From Eutrophosalina sp902522775 (GTDB lineage: Bacteria > Bacteroidota > Bacteroidia > Flavobacteriales > Flavobacteriaceae), in assembly GCA_902522775.1 (NCBI GenBank), contig CABYWQ010000001.1, forward strand, positions 372,001 to 436,000: a DNA stretch of 64,000 nucleotides. Direction: 5' to 3'. Of this stretch, positions 35,986-45,514 are shown one piece after another. How positions within the stretch are numbered: position 1 is the stretch's first letter; every line of letters starts with the position of its first letter. The notes beneath the pieces are model-generated. The model saw nothing but the letters and a program-made list of their open reading frames with translations. It was not told where the DNA came from and ran no database searches. The translations under genes and the position numbers were made by a program.

Positions 35986-37455
35986 CTATTTTAATTTTTT
36001 CATATTACTCATGTTTTTTCTAAGTAATTTGCCAATTTTTTCAACAGGATGCTTTATTGTATACTCGTCATACTTTTTAAGTTCCTGAAAATCAAAATTA
36101 TAGTCATCCCTAATTGGTTCACCAATAAATCCTCTTTCAATATCTTTCATAAAGTTATCTAACAGCGGAAGACATTTATGATTAAATAAATAACAACCAT
36201 ACTCTGCAGTATCTGATATAATTCTATTCATTTCGTAAAGCTTTTTTCTTGCAATCAAATTTGCTATAAGAGGAAGTTCATGCAGTGACTCATAGTATGC
36301 CGATTCATCAATGATTCCATTTTTGACCATTGTTTCAAAAGCTAGTTCAACACCAGATTTTACAAATGCAAGCATTAATATTCCATGATCAAAAAATTCT
36401 TGATTATTAATATCCTCTGTTTGACATTGTGTTTTTTCAAATAATGTTTTTCCTGTTTCTTCTCTCCACTTTAATAAATTATAATCATTATTATTCCAAT
36501 CCTTCATCATCTCAGTGGAAAAAGTTCCATCTAAGATATCATCCATATGTTTGTTAAATAATGGGGTCATTATTTTTTTTAGTTTTTCAGAAAGTTTGTG
36601 AACACAGAACCTAGATTTATCATCAAGTTTATTAATCATTCCAGAAATGCCATTATGTTTTAATTCTTCAGTTATAGTTTCCCAACCATATTGAATTAAT
36701 TTAACAGAATACGATTTATCAAAACCTAAGCTTAACATTTTTTCAAAGCACAATAATGAACCTGTTTGAAGAACACCACATAAAATTGTCTGTTCACCCA
36801 TTAAGTCAGATTTAACTTCTGCAACAAATGATGATTCTAAAACTCCTGCCCTGTGACCCCCTGTGGCAACAGCATAAGCCTTTGCTAACTCTAGCCCGTT
36901 ATTATTTGGATCATTTTCAGGATGAACAGCTATTAAAGTTGGTACACCAAAACCTCTCAAATACTCTTCTCTAACCTCGGTTCCTGGACACTTTGGAGCC
37001 ACCATTATTACTGTAATATCACTTCTAATTAAAGTACCTTCCTCTACAATATTAAACCCATGAGAGTATGATAAAATTGAATTCTTTTTCATTAAAGGAA
37101 CCACAGTATCTACCACATTTGTATGATTTTTATCAGGTGTTAAATTAATGACTAAATCAGCATCCGGTATCATTGTATTAAAACTACCAACATTAAAATT
37201 ATTTTGAGTAGCATTTAAAAATGACTCCTTTTTTGAGTCAATTGAAGATTGTCTCAAAACGTATGAAATATCCAGTCCAGAATCTCTCATGTTTAAACCC
37301 TGATTTAAACCTTGAGCACCACAACCAACTATTACAATTTTTTTTCCAATAAGTGCATTTACACCATCAGAAAATTCATCATTATTCATGAAACGACAAA
37401 TATTGAGTTGATTTTTTTTCTCTAACTCTGTAAGTGTATTAAAATAATTTCCCAT
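35986..37455 (-). CDS. ilvC: Ketol-acid reductoisomerase, class II (long form)
   Basis: NADPH-dependent isomerisation and reduction of acetolactate or acetohydroxybutyrate. 489 residues, the long class II form with a duplicated knotted C-terminal domain (about 205-340 and 350-480). The Rossmann fold is at about 35-50 (KIVIVGCGAQGLNQG); APKCPGTEVREEY (about 153-165) and the DLMGEQTILCGVLQTG metal-binding helix (about 217-232) follow. It is in the ilvDBNCA-gapN run, 4 bp after ilvN. The cofactor loop contains RQSSIDSKK with Arg and Ser residues, consistent with NADPH preference. Confidence 0.96.
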   Translation of the reverse strand: MGNYFNTLTELEKKNQLNICRFMNNDEFSDGVNALIGKKIVIVGCGAQGLNQGLNMRDSGLDISYVLRQSSIDSKKESFLNATQNNFNVGSFNTMIPDADLVINLTPDKNHTNVVDTVVPLMKKNSILSYSHGFNIVEEGTLIRSDITVIMVAPKCPGTEVREEYLRGFGVPTLIAVHPENDPNNNGLELAKAYAVATGGHRAGVLESSFVAEVKSDLMGEQTILCGVLQTGSLLCFEKMLSLGFDKSYSVKLIQYGWETITEELKHNGISGMINKLDDKSRFCVHKLSEKLKKIMTPLFNKHMDDILDGTFSTEMMKDWNNNDYNLLKWREETGKTLFEKTQCQTEDINNQEFFDHGILMLAFVKSGVELAFETMVKNGIIDESAYYESLHELPLIANLIARKKLYEMNRIISDTAEYGCYLFNHKCLPLLDNFMKDIERGFIGEPIRDDYNFDFQELKKYDEYTIKHPVEKIGKLLRKNMSNMKKLK

Positions 37456-37459
37456 ATAC

Positions 37460-37978
37460 TTAATTTGTTTTTAAAAATTTTGAAATTTCCATTGTTTTTT
37501 TAGAAACTGAAATTCTTCCAGACCTAACAAATTGCAACAATCCGTAAGGTTTTAGTTTATTGTATAAATCCTCTGTTTCTTCTCTCCATCCAGTTTTTTC
37601 AATAACAAAAAAATCTGGTTTAACAGTAACCATATTCGCTCTACTTTCTTTAATAATATTTTGAATTTGTCTTTCTTCAAACAAAGATTTAGATTTGACT
37701 TTATACAAAGCTGTTTCAAGAAAAATTGTTTCTTCATCTTTGTGGAAAAATACAGCAATGACTTCAATCTGCTTTTCTATTTGCTTAACAAGTTTAATAA
37801 TTTGAATTTCGTCCACATTTACAACCAGAATAAATCTAAATACATTATGGATTTCAGATTCTGAAGATGTGACACTTTTTATATTAATATGTCTTTTGAG
37901 AAAAATTGCAGAAATTCTATTCAACAATCCTACATTGTTCTCAGTATATATAGAAATTGTATAATTTATTTTTTTCAT
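37460..37978 (-). CDS. ilvN: Acetolactate synthase small (regulatory) subunit
   Basis: Regulatory partner of IlvB that confers valine sensitivity. 172 residues with an N-terminal ACT domain (about 4-75; TENNVGLLNRISAIFLKRHINIKSV includes the effector-binding turn) and the C-terminal ACS-C domain (about 85-165; TGWREETEDLYNKLKPYG). It starts on the base where ilvB stops. Several open frames overlap it on the opposite strand; these are shadows, since this frame gives full-length homology. Confidence 0.94.
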   Translation of the reverse strand: MKKINYTISIYTENNVGLLNRISAIFLKRHINIKSVTSSESEIHNVFRFILVVNVDEIQIIKLVKQIEKQIEVIAVFFHKDEETIFLETALYKVKSKSLFEERQIQNIIKESRANMVTVKPDFFVIEKTGWREETEDLYNKLKPYGLLQFVRSGRISVSKKTMEISKFLKTN

Positions 37979-39669
37979 TATTCAAGTCTTATATCTGCGA
38001 CGGATGATCCACTTGGAACCATTGGAAATACATTTTCTTCCTTTTCAATCACAACTTCTAAGAGGTATGGGCCATCATGCTTTAGCATTTTTTTTATTCC
38101 ACTATCTAAATCTTTTCTTTTATCAACTTTACTTGCCTCAATAAAATATCCTTTTGATATTGCTACAAAATCAGGATTAATCATTTCAGTAGAAGCATAC
38201 CTTTTTTCAAAAAATAGCTGTTGCCATTGTCTAACCATACCTAGAAAATTATTATTAAGAATGATGATTTTTACGGCAGTATTGTTTTGATAAATTGTAC
38301 CTAATTCTTGAATAGTCATTTGAAATCCACCATCACCTATGACAGCTATAACCTCTCTTTTTTTATCACCGATTTTTGCTCCAAAAGCTGCTGGTAATGC
38401 AAACCCCATTGTTCCTAAACCGCCAGATGTTATGTTTGATTTACTTAGGTTAAATTTCGTATACCTACAGGCAACCATCTGATGTTGACCAACATCAGTT
38501 ACTAATATTGATTCACCGTTTGTATTATTATTTACATATTTAATTACTTCAGCCATTGAAATTCCACCATCATTTTTATTGTATTCTTTATCAATTACTT
38601 TTTTAAATTCAATATCATTCAATTTTCTAAATTTATTGACCCAGGAATCATAACTTTTTTTCTTAATCAATGGAAGAACCTTTTTTAATGTCTTCTTTAC
38701 ATTTCCAAGCACTGGTACATCAACTTTAACGTTTTTGTTTATTTCTGCAGGATCTATTTCAAAATGAATGACTTTAGCTTGTTTAGCATAAGTTTTTAAG
38801 TCTCCTGTTACTCTATCGTCAAATCTCATTCCTATAGCAATTAACAAATCACATTCATTTGTTAATTTATTGGGCCCATAATTTCCGTGCATGCCTAACA
38901 TTCCGACATTTAGAGGATGATCTGTAGATATAGCTGATAATCCAAGAATTGTCCATGCGGCTGGTATCCCGGATTTATTTATAAAATTTAAAAATTCATT
39001 TTCTGCATTTCCTAAAATTACTCCTTGTCCCCAAACTATAAATGGTTTTTGAGCATTGTTTATGAGATCTGCGGCACTAGTCAAGGATTTTTCATTGATA
39101 ATAGGAACTGAAACATAACTTCTAATTTGTTTACATTTATTATATTCAAATCTTTCTAATACTTCAAACTGAGCATCTTTTGTTATATCAATTAAAACAG
39201 GACCTGGTCTGCCTGTCTTTGCAATGTAAAAAGCTTTAGCAAAAATTTCTGCTATTTCTGATGCTTTAGTTATTTGATAATTCCATTTTGTAACCGGAGT
39301 AGAAATCCCAATAATGTCTGTTTCTTGAAAAGCGTCGGAACCAAGAAGATATGATGCAACTTGACCAGTAATACATACCATTGGTGTAGAATCAATTTGA
39401 GCATCAGCAATTCCAGTTACTAAATTTGTTGCGCCTGGTCCTGATGTAGCTATTGCAACACCAACTTTTCCTGATGTTCTTGCATAACCTTGTGCAGCAT
39501 GAGTTGCACCTTGCTCATGTCTTACTAAAATATGATTTATTTTTTCTTCAAATTTATATAATTCATCATATACTGGCATTATAGCTCCTCCTGGATATCC
39601 AAAAAGAATATCAACACCCTCATTAATTAAAGACCATATTACAGCCTCTGCTCCAGAAATATTTTTCAA
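37978..39669 (-). CDS. ilvB: Acetolactate synthase large (catalytic) subunit
   Basis: TPP- and FAD-dependent condensation of pyruvate with pyruvate or 2-oxobutanoate, the first common step to Val, Leu and Ile. 563 residues: pyrimidine-binding domain (about 1-170) with the catalytic Glu 52 in RHEQGATHAA, the central FAD domain (about 190-330) with GMHGNYGPN, and the pyrophosphate domain (about 370-550) with GDGGFQMT...NNNFLGMVRQWQ. It lies between ilvD (12 bp) and ilvN (overlap). IlvN-type regulatory partner present. Confidence 0.97.
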   Translation of the reverse strand: MKNISGAEAVIWSLINEGVDILFGYPGGAIMPVYDELYKFEEKINHILVRHEQGATHAAQGYARTSGKVGVAIATSGPGATNLVTGIADAQIDSTPMVCITGQVASYLLGSDAFQETDIIGISTPVTKWNYQITKASEIAEIFAKAFYIAKTGRPGPVLIDITKDAQFEVLERFEYNKCKQIRSYVSVPIINEKSLTSAADLINNAQKPFIVWGQGVILGNAENEFLNFINKSGIPAAWTILGLSAISTDHPLNVGMLGMHGNYGPNKLTNECDLLIAIGMRFDDRVTGDLKTYAKQAKVIHFEIDPAEINKNVKVDVPVLGNVKKTLKKVLPLIKKKSYDSWVNKFRKLNDIEFKKVIDKEYNKNDGGISMAEVIKYVNNNTNGESILVTDVGQHQMVACRYTKFNLSKSNITSGGLGTMGFALPAAFGAKIGDKKREVIAVIGDGGFQMTIQELGTIYQNNTAVKIIILNNNFLGMVRQWQQLFFEKRYASTEMINPDFVAISKGYFIEASKVDKRKDLDSGIKKMLKHDGPYLLEVVIEKEENVFPMVPSGSSVADIRLE

Positions 39670-39681
39670 TTTTTTAAATAA

Positions 39682-41352
39682 TTAAGTAGTTATACATCCA
39701 TTTGAAGCATCAGATACTAATTTTGAATATTTTGATAGTACACCATCAGAAATATTTAATTTTTTTACACTCCAATTCTTTTTTCTTTTTTTAAGATTTT
39801 CATCACTAACAAGAACATTTATCTCGTTTTTTTCAGCATCAATAATAATAATATCATCATTTTTAATTAATGCAATATTTCCACCAACATAGGCCTCTGG
39901 GCTTATGTGGCCTACAACAAAACCATGGGTTCCACCAGAAAATCTTCCGTCAGTTATTAAGGCAACATCTTTTCCTAGACCAGCTCCAACAATTGCAGAA
40001 GTGGGTTTTAACATTTCAGGCATTCCTGGTCCACCTTTGGGACCTTCATACCTAATAACAATAACATTTCCTTTTTTAATTTCACCATTGCTTATCGCAT
40101 TGTTTGCTTCACTTTCTGAATTGTATACCTTAGCTGAACCTTTAAAGTACAAACCTTCTTTTCCAGTAATTTTTGCTACCGCTCCATTATTAGCTAAATT
40201 TCCATACAAAATTCTAATATGACCTGTTTCTTTGATTGGATTATTTAGTGGCATTATTATTTTCTGGTTTGATTTAAGATCTTTTACATCTTTTAAGTTT
40301 TCAGAAATTGTTTTTCCTGTAACTGTTAAACAATCTCCATCCAACATTTTATTGTCTAGCATAAATTTCATTACAGCAGGAATTCCTCCAATATTGTGTA
40401 AGTCTTCCATAAGAAATTTTCCACTTGGTTTTAAATCAGCTAAAAATGGTGTACTTTCAGATATTCTTTGAAAATCATCAATTGAAAAATTAATATTGGC
40501 TGTTTTACAAATAGCTAGAATATGTAGAACTGCATTCGTTGAGCCACCTAAAACAGTAATTAATTTTACAGCATTTTCAATAGATTTTTTTGTTAAGATA
40601 TCTAAAGGTTTAATATCATTTTTAATTATGTTAATAATTGAGCTAGATATTTTTAATCTTTCTTCACTTTTATCTGCACTGATAGCAGGATTAGATGAAT
40701 TATAAGGTAATGATAATCCCATAGCCTCAATTGCAGACGCCATGGTATTAGCAGTGTACATGCCACCACATGCACCTGGACCTGGACAAGATTTACTTAT
40801 CACATTTTCATAATCTTTATCAGAAATTTTTCCGGAAACTTTTTGACCCCAAGCTTCAAATGCTGAAACGACATCAAGTTTTTTACCTTTATAACATCCA
40901 GGAGCGATTGTCCCTCCATACACTAAAATTGAAGGACGGTTTAATCTAATCATTGCCATCAAAGCACCGGGCATATTTTTATCACATCCAACAACTGAAA
41001 TCAAAGCATCATAGGACATTCCGTTAACTACTGACTCAATAGAGTCAGCAATTAAATCTCTGGACGGTAATGAATATTTCATTCCTTCTGTTCCCATTGA
41101 TATACCATCGCTTATTCCAATAGTATTAAAAATTAGAGGAACTGCAAGTTTTGAATTTATAGATTCTTTAATTTTAAGTGATAAATCATTCAAGTGCATA
41201 TTACAAGGGTTGCCTTCGTAACCAGTACTAGCAATTCCTATAAAAGGCTTTTTAAAATCATCTTTTTTTAATCCAATAGCATGCAACATTGCTTGTGCAG
41301 CCGGTTGGGATCCAGGTCTTGTAATTACTTTACTGTACTTATTTAAATCCAT
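39682..41352 (-). CDS. ilvD: Dihydroxy-acid dehydratase
   Basis: Iron-sulfur enzyme forming 2-oxoisovalerate and 2-oxo-3-methylvalerate. 556 residues. The three cluster ligands are Cys 50 (GNPCN), Cys 123 (GCDKNMPG) and Cys 195 (GACGGMYTANTM), the pattern of the [2Fe-2S] form. The C-terminal half carries GRFSGGTHGFVVGHISPEA. It is first in the minus-strand ilv operon. A hairpin with a U-run lies only a few nucleotides upstream of its ATG, suggesting control of the whole operon there. Confidence 0.97.
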   Translation of the reverse strand: MDLNKYSKVITRPGSQPAAQAMLHAIGLKKDDFKKPFIGIASTGYEGNPCNMHLNDLSLKIKESINSKLAVPLIFNTIGISDGISMGTEGMKYSLPSRDLIADSIESVVNGMSYDALISVVGCDKNMPGALMAMIRLNRPSILVYGGTIAPGCYKGKKLDVVSAFEAWGQKVSGKISDKDYENVISKSCPGPGACGGMYTANTMASAIEAMGLSLPYNSSNPAISADKSEERLKISSSIINIIKNDIKPLDILTKKSIENAVKLITVLGGSTNAVLHILAICKTANINFSIDDFQRISESTPFLADLKPSGKFLMEDLHNIGGIPAVMKFMLDNKMLDGDCLTVTGKTISENLKDVKDLKSNQKIIMPLNNPIKETGHIRILYGNLANNGAVAKITGKEGLYFKGSAKVYNSESEANNAISNGEIKKGNVIVIRYEGPKGGPGMPEMLKPTSAIVGAGLGKDVALITDGRFSGGTHGFVVGHISPEAYVGGNIALIKNDDIIIIDAEKNEINVLVSDENLKKRKKNWSVKKLNISDGVLSKYSKLVSDASNGCITT

Positions 41353-41359
41353 TTAAAGT

Positions 41360-41400
41360 AAAAAAAAACTCCATATACATGGAGTTATTAAGTAAATATA
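41360..41400 (-). promoter_or_regulatory. Terminator-like hairpin and -7 box ahead of the ilv operon
   Basis: On the minus strand AACTCCAT and ATGGAGTT (41386-41367) form an 8-bp perfect stem with a GTAT loop, followed by a T-run (to 41360). The ilvD ATG at 41352 is 7 nt further. TATATTTA (41400-41393), a one-mismatch -7 box, lies just before the stem; a second TATATTTA is at 41464-41457. From the near box the hairpin would be the 5' end of the mRNA (a stability or translation element). From the far box it would be an attenuator in a leader of about 100 nt. I saw no convincing leader peptide. Function is inferred. Confidence 0.6.
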
Positions 41401-41479
41401 GTATTTATGTTTTTAATTTTCTATTATTAACTAATAATATCTTGTTATATTGAAAATAAATATAATTTTATCATATAAA

Positions 41480-42868
41480 TTGAAAAAATATCAAAAAATA
41501 TATAAAAACCAAAAGCTATTTTTTAAATCCAAAAAATCATTTTTAATTTCTTACAGAATAAATTCACTTAAAAAATTAAAGAGAAATATAATAAAGTATG
41601 AAGATGAAATTTTTAAAGCTTTAAATGATGATTTAGGAAAAAGTCAAGCTGAAACCTATTTTTCAGAGATATCATTACTTTATAATGAAATTAATCTTTC
41701 TTTGAAATACATAAAAAAATGGTCATCCAAAAAAAGAGTATCATCCTCTATGATTAATTTTCTTTCATCAGACTATATTTTGCCAGAGCCATATGGTGTT
41801 ATATTAAATATTTCACCGTGGAACTATCCTTTTCAACTTGCAATATCTCCAATTATTGGTGCAGTTTCTGCTGGAAATACTGTTGTACTCAAACCGTCTG
41901 AATATTCAAAAAACACTTCAATACTACTAAAAAAAATTATTAATGAAAGCTTTGATAAAAAACATGTAGATGTAGTGCTCGGTGGACCTGATGTTGGTTC
42001 TGATCTTTTGGATTTGAAATGGGATTACATTTTTTTTACTGGAAGCACTCAAATTGGAAAAATTGTTGCTAAAAAAGCTGCAATTAATCTGACACCAACT
42101 ACTCTTGAACTTGGTGGAAAAAATCCGTGTGTGGTTGATGAGAAAGTTAATTTAAAAGTTGCTGTAAAAAGAATAGTTTGGGGTAAGTTTTTAAATTGTG
42201 GTCAAACTTGTATTGCTCCAAACTTTATTTTATGCCACAAAAATAATAAGCATAAATTCATTAATTTGATGATAGATAGGCTTAAAAATATATATAATTC
42301 AGACTCTAATAACTCAATAAATTATTCTAGAATTATAAGCTCAAAACATGTTGAAAGATTAAAAGATTTAGTTAAGGGAAGTAAAGTGGTTTATGGTGGT
42401 AGGTTTAATATCAAAAATAAATTTTTTGAACCAACAATTGTTGAAATCACAAATCTAAAAAACAAACTTCTCGACGAAGAAATTTTTGGTCCAATACTTC
42501 CGATTGTTCAATACAATGATGAAAGTGAATTATATGACATATTAAATAATTATAATAATCCACTAGCTTTCTATGTTTTTACAAATAGAAAGAAATTTGG
42601 AGAAAAATTAATGAAAAACTTTTCTTTTGGAGGTGGTGCAATTAATGATACAATTGGACAAATTGTAAATCATAGATTGCCTTTTGGTGGAATTGGAGAT
42701 TCAGGTTATGGTAAATATCATGGAAAAGAATCTTTTAATACTTTTAGTCATTTTAAGCCATATATTAATAAATCAAAATTCTTTGATATAAATTTGAAAT
42801 ACAAAGTTGATGAAAAATCACTTTCATTTAGAATTATGAAAAAAATTTTTAGATACATAAGAATATGA
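41480..42868 (+). CDS. Aldehyde dehydrogenase, ALDH3 (fatty-aldehyde) type
   Basis: NAD(P)-dependent oxidation of aldehydes to acids; the shorter ALDH3 class acts on medium- or long-chain aldehydes. 462 residues from TTG 41480 (an in-frame TTG at 41450 would add 10 residues). The later start fits homologue length, with about a dozen residues before the FF motif, and a TAATTTTA box (41463-41470) precedes it. Seen: SPWNYPFQL (about 105-113), KPSEYSKNTS, general-base Glu in TLELGGKNP (about 210), catalytic Cys in NCGQTCIAP (about 243), and EEIFGPILPI. The hydrophobic, basic C-terminus could bind membranes. Divergent from ilvD; overlaps the nitroreductase gene by 4 bp. Confidence 0.9.
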   Translation: MKKYQKIYKNQKLFFKSKKSFLISYRINSLKKLKRNIIKYEDEIFKALNDDLGKSQAETYFSEISLLYNEINLSLKYIKKWSSKKRVSSSMINFLSSDYILPEPYGVILNISPWNYPFQLAISPIIGAVSAGNTVVLKPSEYSKNTSILLKKIINESFDKKHVDVVLGGPDVGSDLLDLKWDYIFFTGSTQIGKIVAKKAAINLTPTTLELGGKNPCVVDEKVNLKVAVKRIVWGKFLNCGQTCIAPNFILCHKNNKHKFINLMIDRLKNIYNSDSNNSINYSRIISSKHVERLKDLVKGSKVVYGGRFNIKNKFFEPTIVEITNLKNKLLDEEIFGPILPIVQYNDESELYDILNNYNNPLAFYVFTNRKKFGEKLMKNFSFGGGAINDTIGQIVNHRLPFGGIGDSGYGKYHGKESFNTFSHFKPYINKSKFFDINLKYKVDEKSLSFRIMKKIFRYIRI

Positions 42869-43590
42869 TTAATGATTTTAATGAAGTTATAAAATCTAGA
42901 AGATCAGTAAGGGATTTTTTAAATAAAAATATTAATATTTTAACTGTAAAAAAATGTATTAAAAATGCAACTCTAGCGCCCAACAGCAGTAATCTTCAAT
43001 TGTGGGAATTTTATCATGTTATTAATTCTGAATTAAAAGTAAATATATCTAAGGCTTGTTTTAATCAACCCGCTGCAAAAACAGCTAATCAATTTGTAAT
43101 AATTGTAACTAGAAAAGATTTATGGAAATCTAGAAGAGATTTTAATTTAAATTTTATTCTAAATAAATTTAAAGATTTGGATGATAAAAAATCAATTAGA
43201 AAAAAAAAGAATGCAATTAATTATTACAAATTATTAATTCCTACTTTGTATGGAAACTTTTTGAGAATAACAGGGTTTTTAAAATATATAAATGTATCTA
43301 TGATAGGCTTTTTTAGGCCAATGTATAGGGAGGTAACTTCTTCAGATTTAAGAGTTGTTGTTCATAAAAGTGCCGCACTAGCTGCGCAAAATTTCATGTT
43401 GAGTATGAGTTCATCGGGCTATGATACATGTCCAATGGAGGGCTTTGATTCCGTTAGAGTTAAAAAAATACTCAATCTTCCTAGTTCAGCTGAAATAAAT
43501 ATGATTATTGGTTGTGGAATTCGATCTGAAAAGGGTGTTTATTCAGAGCAGTTTAGAGTTCCTTTCAAGGAAGTTTATTTTGAGAAGTAA
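42865..43590 (+). CDS. Nitroreductase-family flavoprotein
   Basis: FMN-dependent oxidoreductase of 241 residues. The N-terminal KSRRSVRDF (about 10-18) contacts FMN phosphate, APNSSNLQLWEF (about 37-48) is the family core, and the C-terminal MEGFD and IIGCGIRSEKG segments are also FMN-binding. A somewhat expanded middle (about 90-145) contains hydrophobic stretches. The substrate is unknown; nitro groups, quinones and flavins are typical. Coupled to the aldehyde dehydrogenase gene by ATGA. The 3' end overlaps dsbD, on the other strand, by 26 bp, the longest convergent overlap in the window. Confidence 0.88.
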   Translation: MINDFNEVIKSRRSVRDFLNKNINILTVKKCIKNATLAPNSSNLQLWEFYHVINSELKVNISKACFNQPAAKTANQFVIIVTRKDLWKSRRDFNLNFILNKFKDLDDKKSIRKKKNAINYYKLLIPTLYGNFLRITGFLKYINVSMIGFFRPMYREVTSSDLRVVVHKSAALAAQNFMLSMSSSGYDTCPMEGFDSVRVKKILNLPSSAEINMIIGCGIRSEKGVYSEQFRVPFKEVYFEK

Positions 43591-45514
43591 AAAAATTTAA
43601 TCCATCATTCAACCAGTTTTTGTAGGTTTCAGTATCTGTATACTGAATTGGTGAATTTAAAATGTTTAGCTCTGGTGAAATCAATACATAATATGGTTGA
43701 GAGTTAATTTTAAAATTTAGAGTTTGAAAAGCTGACCATTTTTCACCTACTTTTTCTAATATTTTTTTATTACCATTTTTATCTCTCAATGTTATTATAT
43801 CATCCCCTAAGTTAGTTCTGTCATCAACATATAATGATATTAAGATGAATTTATTATTAATTAAATCATAAACTTCAGGATCTGACCAAGTATTCTCCTC
43901 AACCCTTCTGCAGTTTGCACAAGCCCATCCAGTAAAATCTAGTAAAATTGGTTTATTAAACTTTTTACTTAATTCTAATCCCTTATCAAAGCTTTTATAA
44001 CAATCTAAGGACAATGGACAATCATTATCAACTTCATAGATTGAATAAAATTGAGGAGGTAATAAACCACTTAAAAAACTAAGTTTAGTTTCAGAGTTTT
44101 CAGTAAGAGATTTAGATATAAAAAGAGCAGATAATATAAAGAGAGCAGCAACAAGAGATTTTAAACTTATAATTAATGAAAAACTTTTTCTAAGATCTTT
44201 TAAAAGATAAATTCCGCATGCAAAAAATATTATTGCCCAAATTAAAACAAAAACTTCTCTTTTTAAAATACCCCAACCTTGAACTAAATCAACATTTGAT
44301 AAAAACTTAAATGCTAGTGCTAATTCAATAAAGCCTAAAACTACTTTTACAGAATTTGTCCATGACCCTGACTTTGGTAATTTGCTTAATACATTTGGAA
44401 AAAAAGCTAACATAGTAAATGGTACTGAAAGAGCTAAACCAAAACCTAACATTCCATAAGTAAGATCAATAGAACCTCCATCTCCTGAGATACTTCCAAC
44501 AAGTAGAGTTCCTAATATTGGTCCTGTGCAAGAAAAGGAAACTAAAACAAGAGTTAGAGACATAAAAAAAGTAGATAGCAATCCCTTTGAAACATTTGAT
44601 TTAGAATCTGCACTATTAACCCAAGAGTTAGGTAAAGTAATTTCAAATAATCCAAAAAGTGAAAGAGCAAAAACTATAAAAATTATAAAAAACAAAAAAT
44701 TTAAAACTGGACTTGTAGATATTTGATTGAGAATTTCAGGGTTAATATTTTCTAAAAAATAAAAAGGAATACTTAACGACAAATAAATCAAAATAATAAA
44801 CAAGCCATATGATATCGAGTAAAATTTTGAATTTTCATTTTTTGAAGAAAAGAAAGAAACAGTTAATGGAATCATAGGAAAAACACATGGTGTTAATAAT
44901 GCTAAAAAGCCTCCTACAAGACCTAATAAAAGAATATTAAGTCGTCTTGAAAAGCTATTATCACTAACTAAAGAGATGTTATTTACTATTAATTCTTTAT
45001 TCCCAAAATCTTTTATCAAATCACTACTTACAGAGTTGTAATCGAAAGATTTTAAAGAAATAAATGAATTCGATTTTAAATTAAATTCTAAACTAACATC
45101 TCTAAATATGCAAACTCTATCATCACAAACTTGATAAAAAAGTTTCTGATTAATAATATCATTTGAATAATTTTCTTTTAATGTTACATCTTGATAATAG
45201 GTTATTTCATCAATAAAATAGGATTGATCCATATTGAATATTGGATCAAACTTGGTTATTGGTATTGGTTCAACAACGTTACCGTAAAAACTGAATAAAG
45301 ATTTATCAGAAAATATAAACTCAGTAGGAAGAGCTCCTCCGTCTGGAAGACTTTGTGCATATAACCTCCACCCTTTTTTGATTACACCTTTAGTAACAAG
45401 TGTATACTCATTATTTCCATTATCGATAACACTTGTTGACCAACTTATTGGATTATTCTGTGAATAATTAAAATTGATTAAAAAAAGTAAAATTAAATAG
45501 AGACTTTTAAACAT
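43565..45514 (-). CDS. dsbD: DsbD-type thiol:disulfide interchange protein
   Basis: Carries reducing power across the inner membrane to periplasmic thiol proteins. 649 residues: signal peptide (about 1-18); N-terminal periplasmic domain with Cys 130 and Cys 135 (VCDDRVC); eight-helix membrane domain (about 192-465) with the two transport cysteines Cys 210 (LTPCVFP) and Cys 329 (SCTGP); and a C-terminal thioredoxin domain (about 505-649) with CANC at 532-535. All three Cys pairs are present, so it should be functional. Last gene of the pabB-tilS-dsbD run, overlapping tilS by 22 bp. Confidence 0.95.
   Translation of the reverse strand: MFKSLYLILLFLINFNYSQNNPISWSTSVIDNGNNEYTLVTKGVIKKGWRLYAQSLPDGGALPTEFIFSDKSLFSFYGNVVEPIPITKFDPIFNMDQSYFIDEITYYQDVTLKENYSNDIINQKLFYQVCDDRVCIFRDVSLEFNLKSNSFISLKSFDYNSVSSDLIKDFGNKELIVNNISLVSDNSFSRRLNILLLGLVGGFLALLTPCVFPMIPLTVSFFSSKNENSKFYSISYGLFIILIYLSLSIPFYFLENINPEILNQISTSPVLNFLFFIIFIVFALSLFGLFEITLPNSWVNSADSKSNVSKGLLSTFFMSLTLVLVSFSCTGPILGTLLVGSISGDGGSIDLTYGMLGFGLALSVPFTMLAFFPNVLSKLPKSGSWTNSVKVVLGFIELALAFKFLSNVDLVQGWGILKREVFVLIWAIIFFACGIYLLKDLRKSFSLIISLKSLVAALFILSALFISKSLTENSETKLSFLSGLLPPQFYSIYEVDNDCPLSLDCYKSFDKGLELSKKFNKPILLDFTGWACANCRRVEENTWSDPEVYDLINNKFILISLYVDDRTNLGDDIITLRDKNGNKKILEKVGEKWSAFQTLNFKINSQPYYVLISPELNILNSPIQYTDTETYKNWLNDGLNFFTSQNKLP

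Noticed and set aside
37661..38290. Open frames on the plus strand opposite ilvN and ilvB
   Set aside because: They have no recognisable protein features and lie antisense to full-length conserved genes; AT-rich shadow frames are common here.
39870..40705. Series of plus-strand frames opposite ilvD, Pro- and Phe-rich
   Set aside because: Composition reflects the antisense of a glycine-rich enzyme; ilvD is complete with all three cluster cysteines.
41445..41474. Nine-codon frame with Ile and Leu codons upstream of ilvD (start 41474, minus strand) as an attenuation leader peptide
   Set aside because: It starts upstream of both candidate -7 boxes, so it would not be on the transcript, and its Ile/Leu content is ordinary for this base composition.
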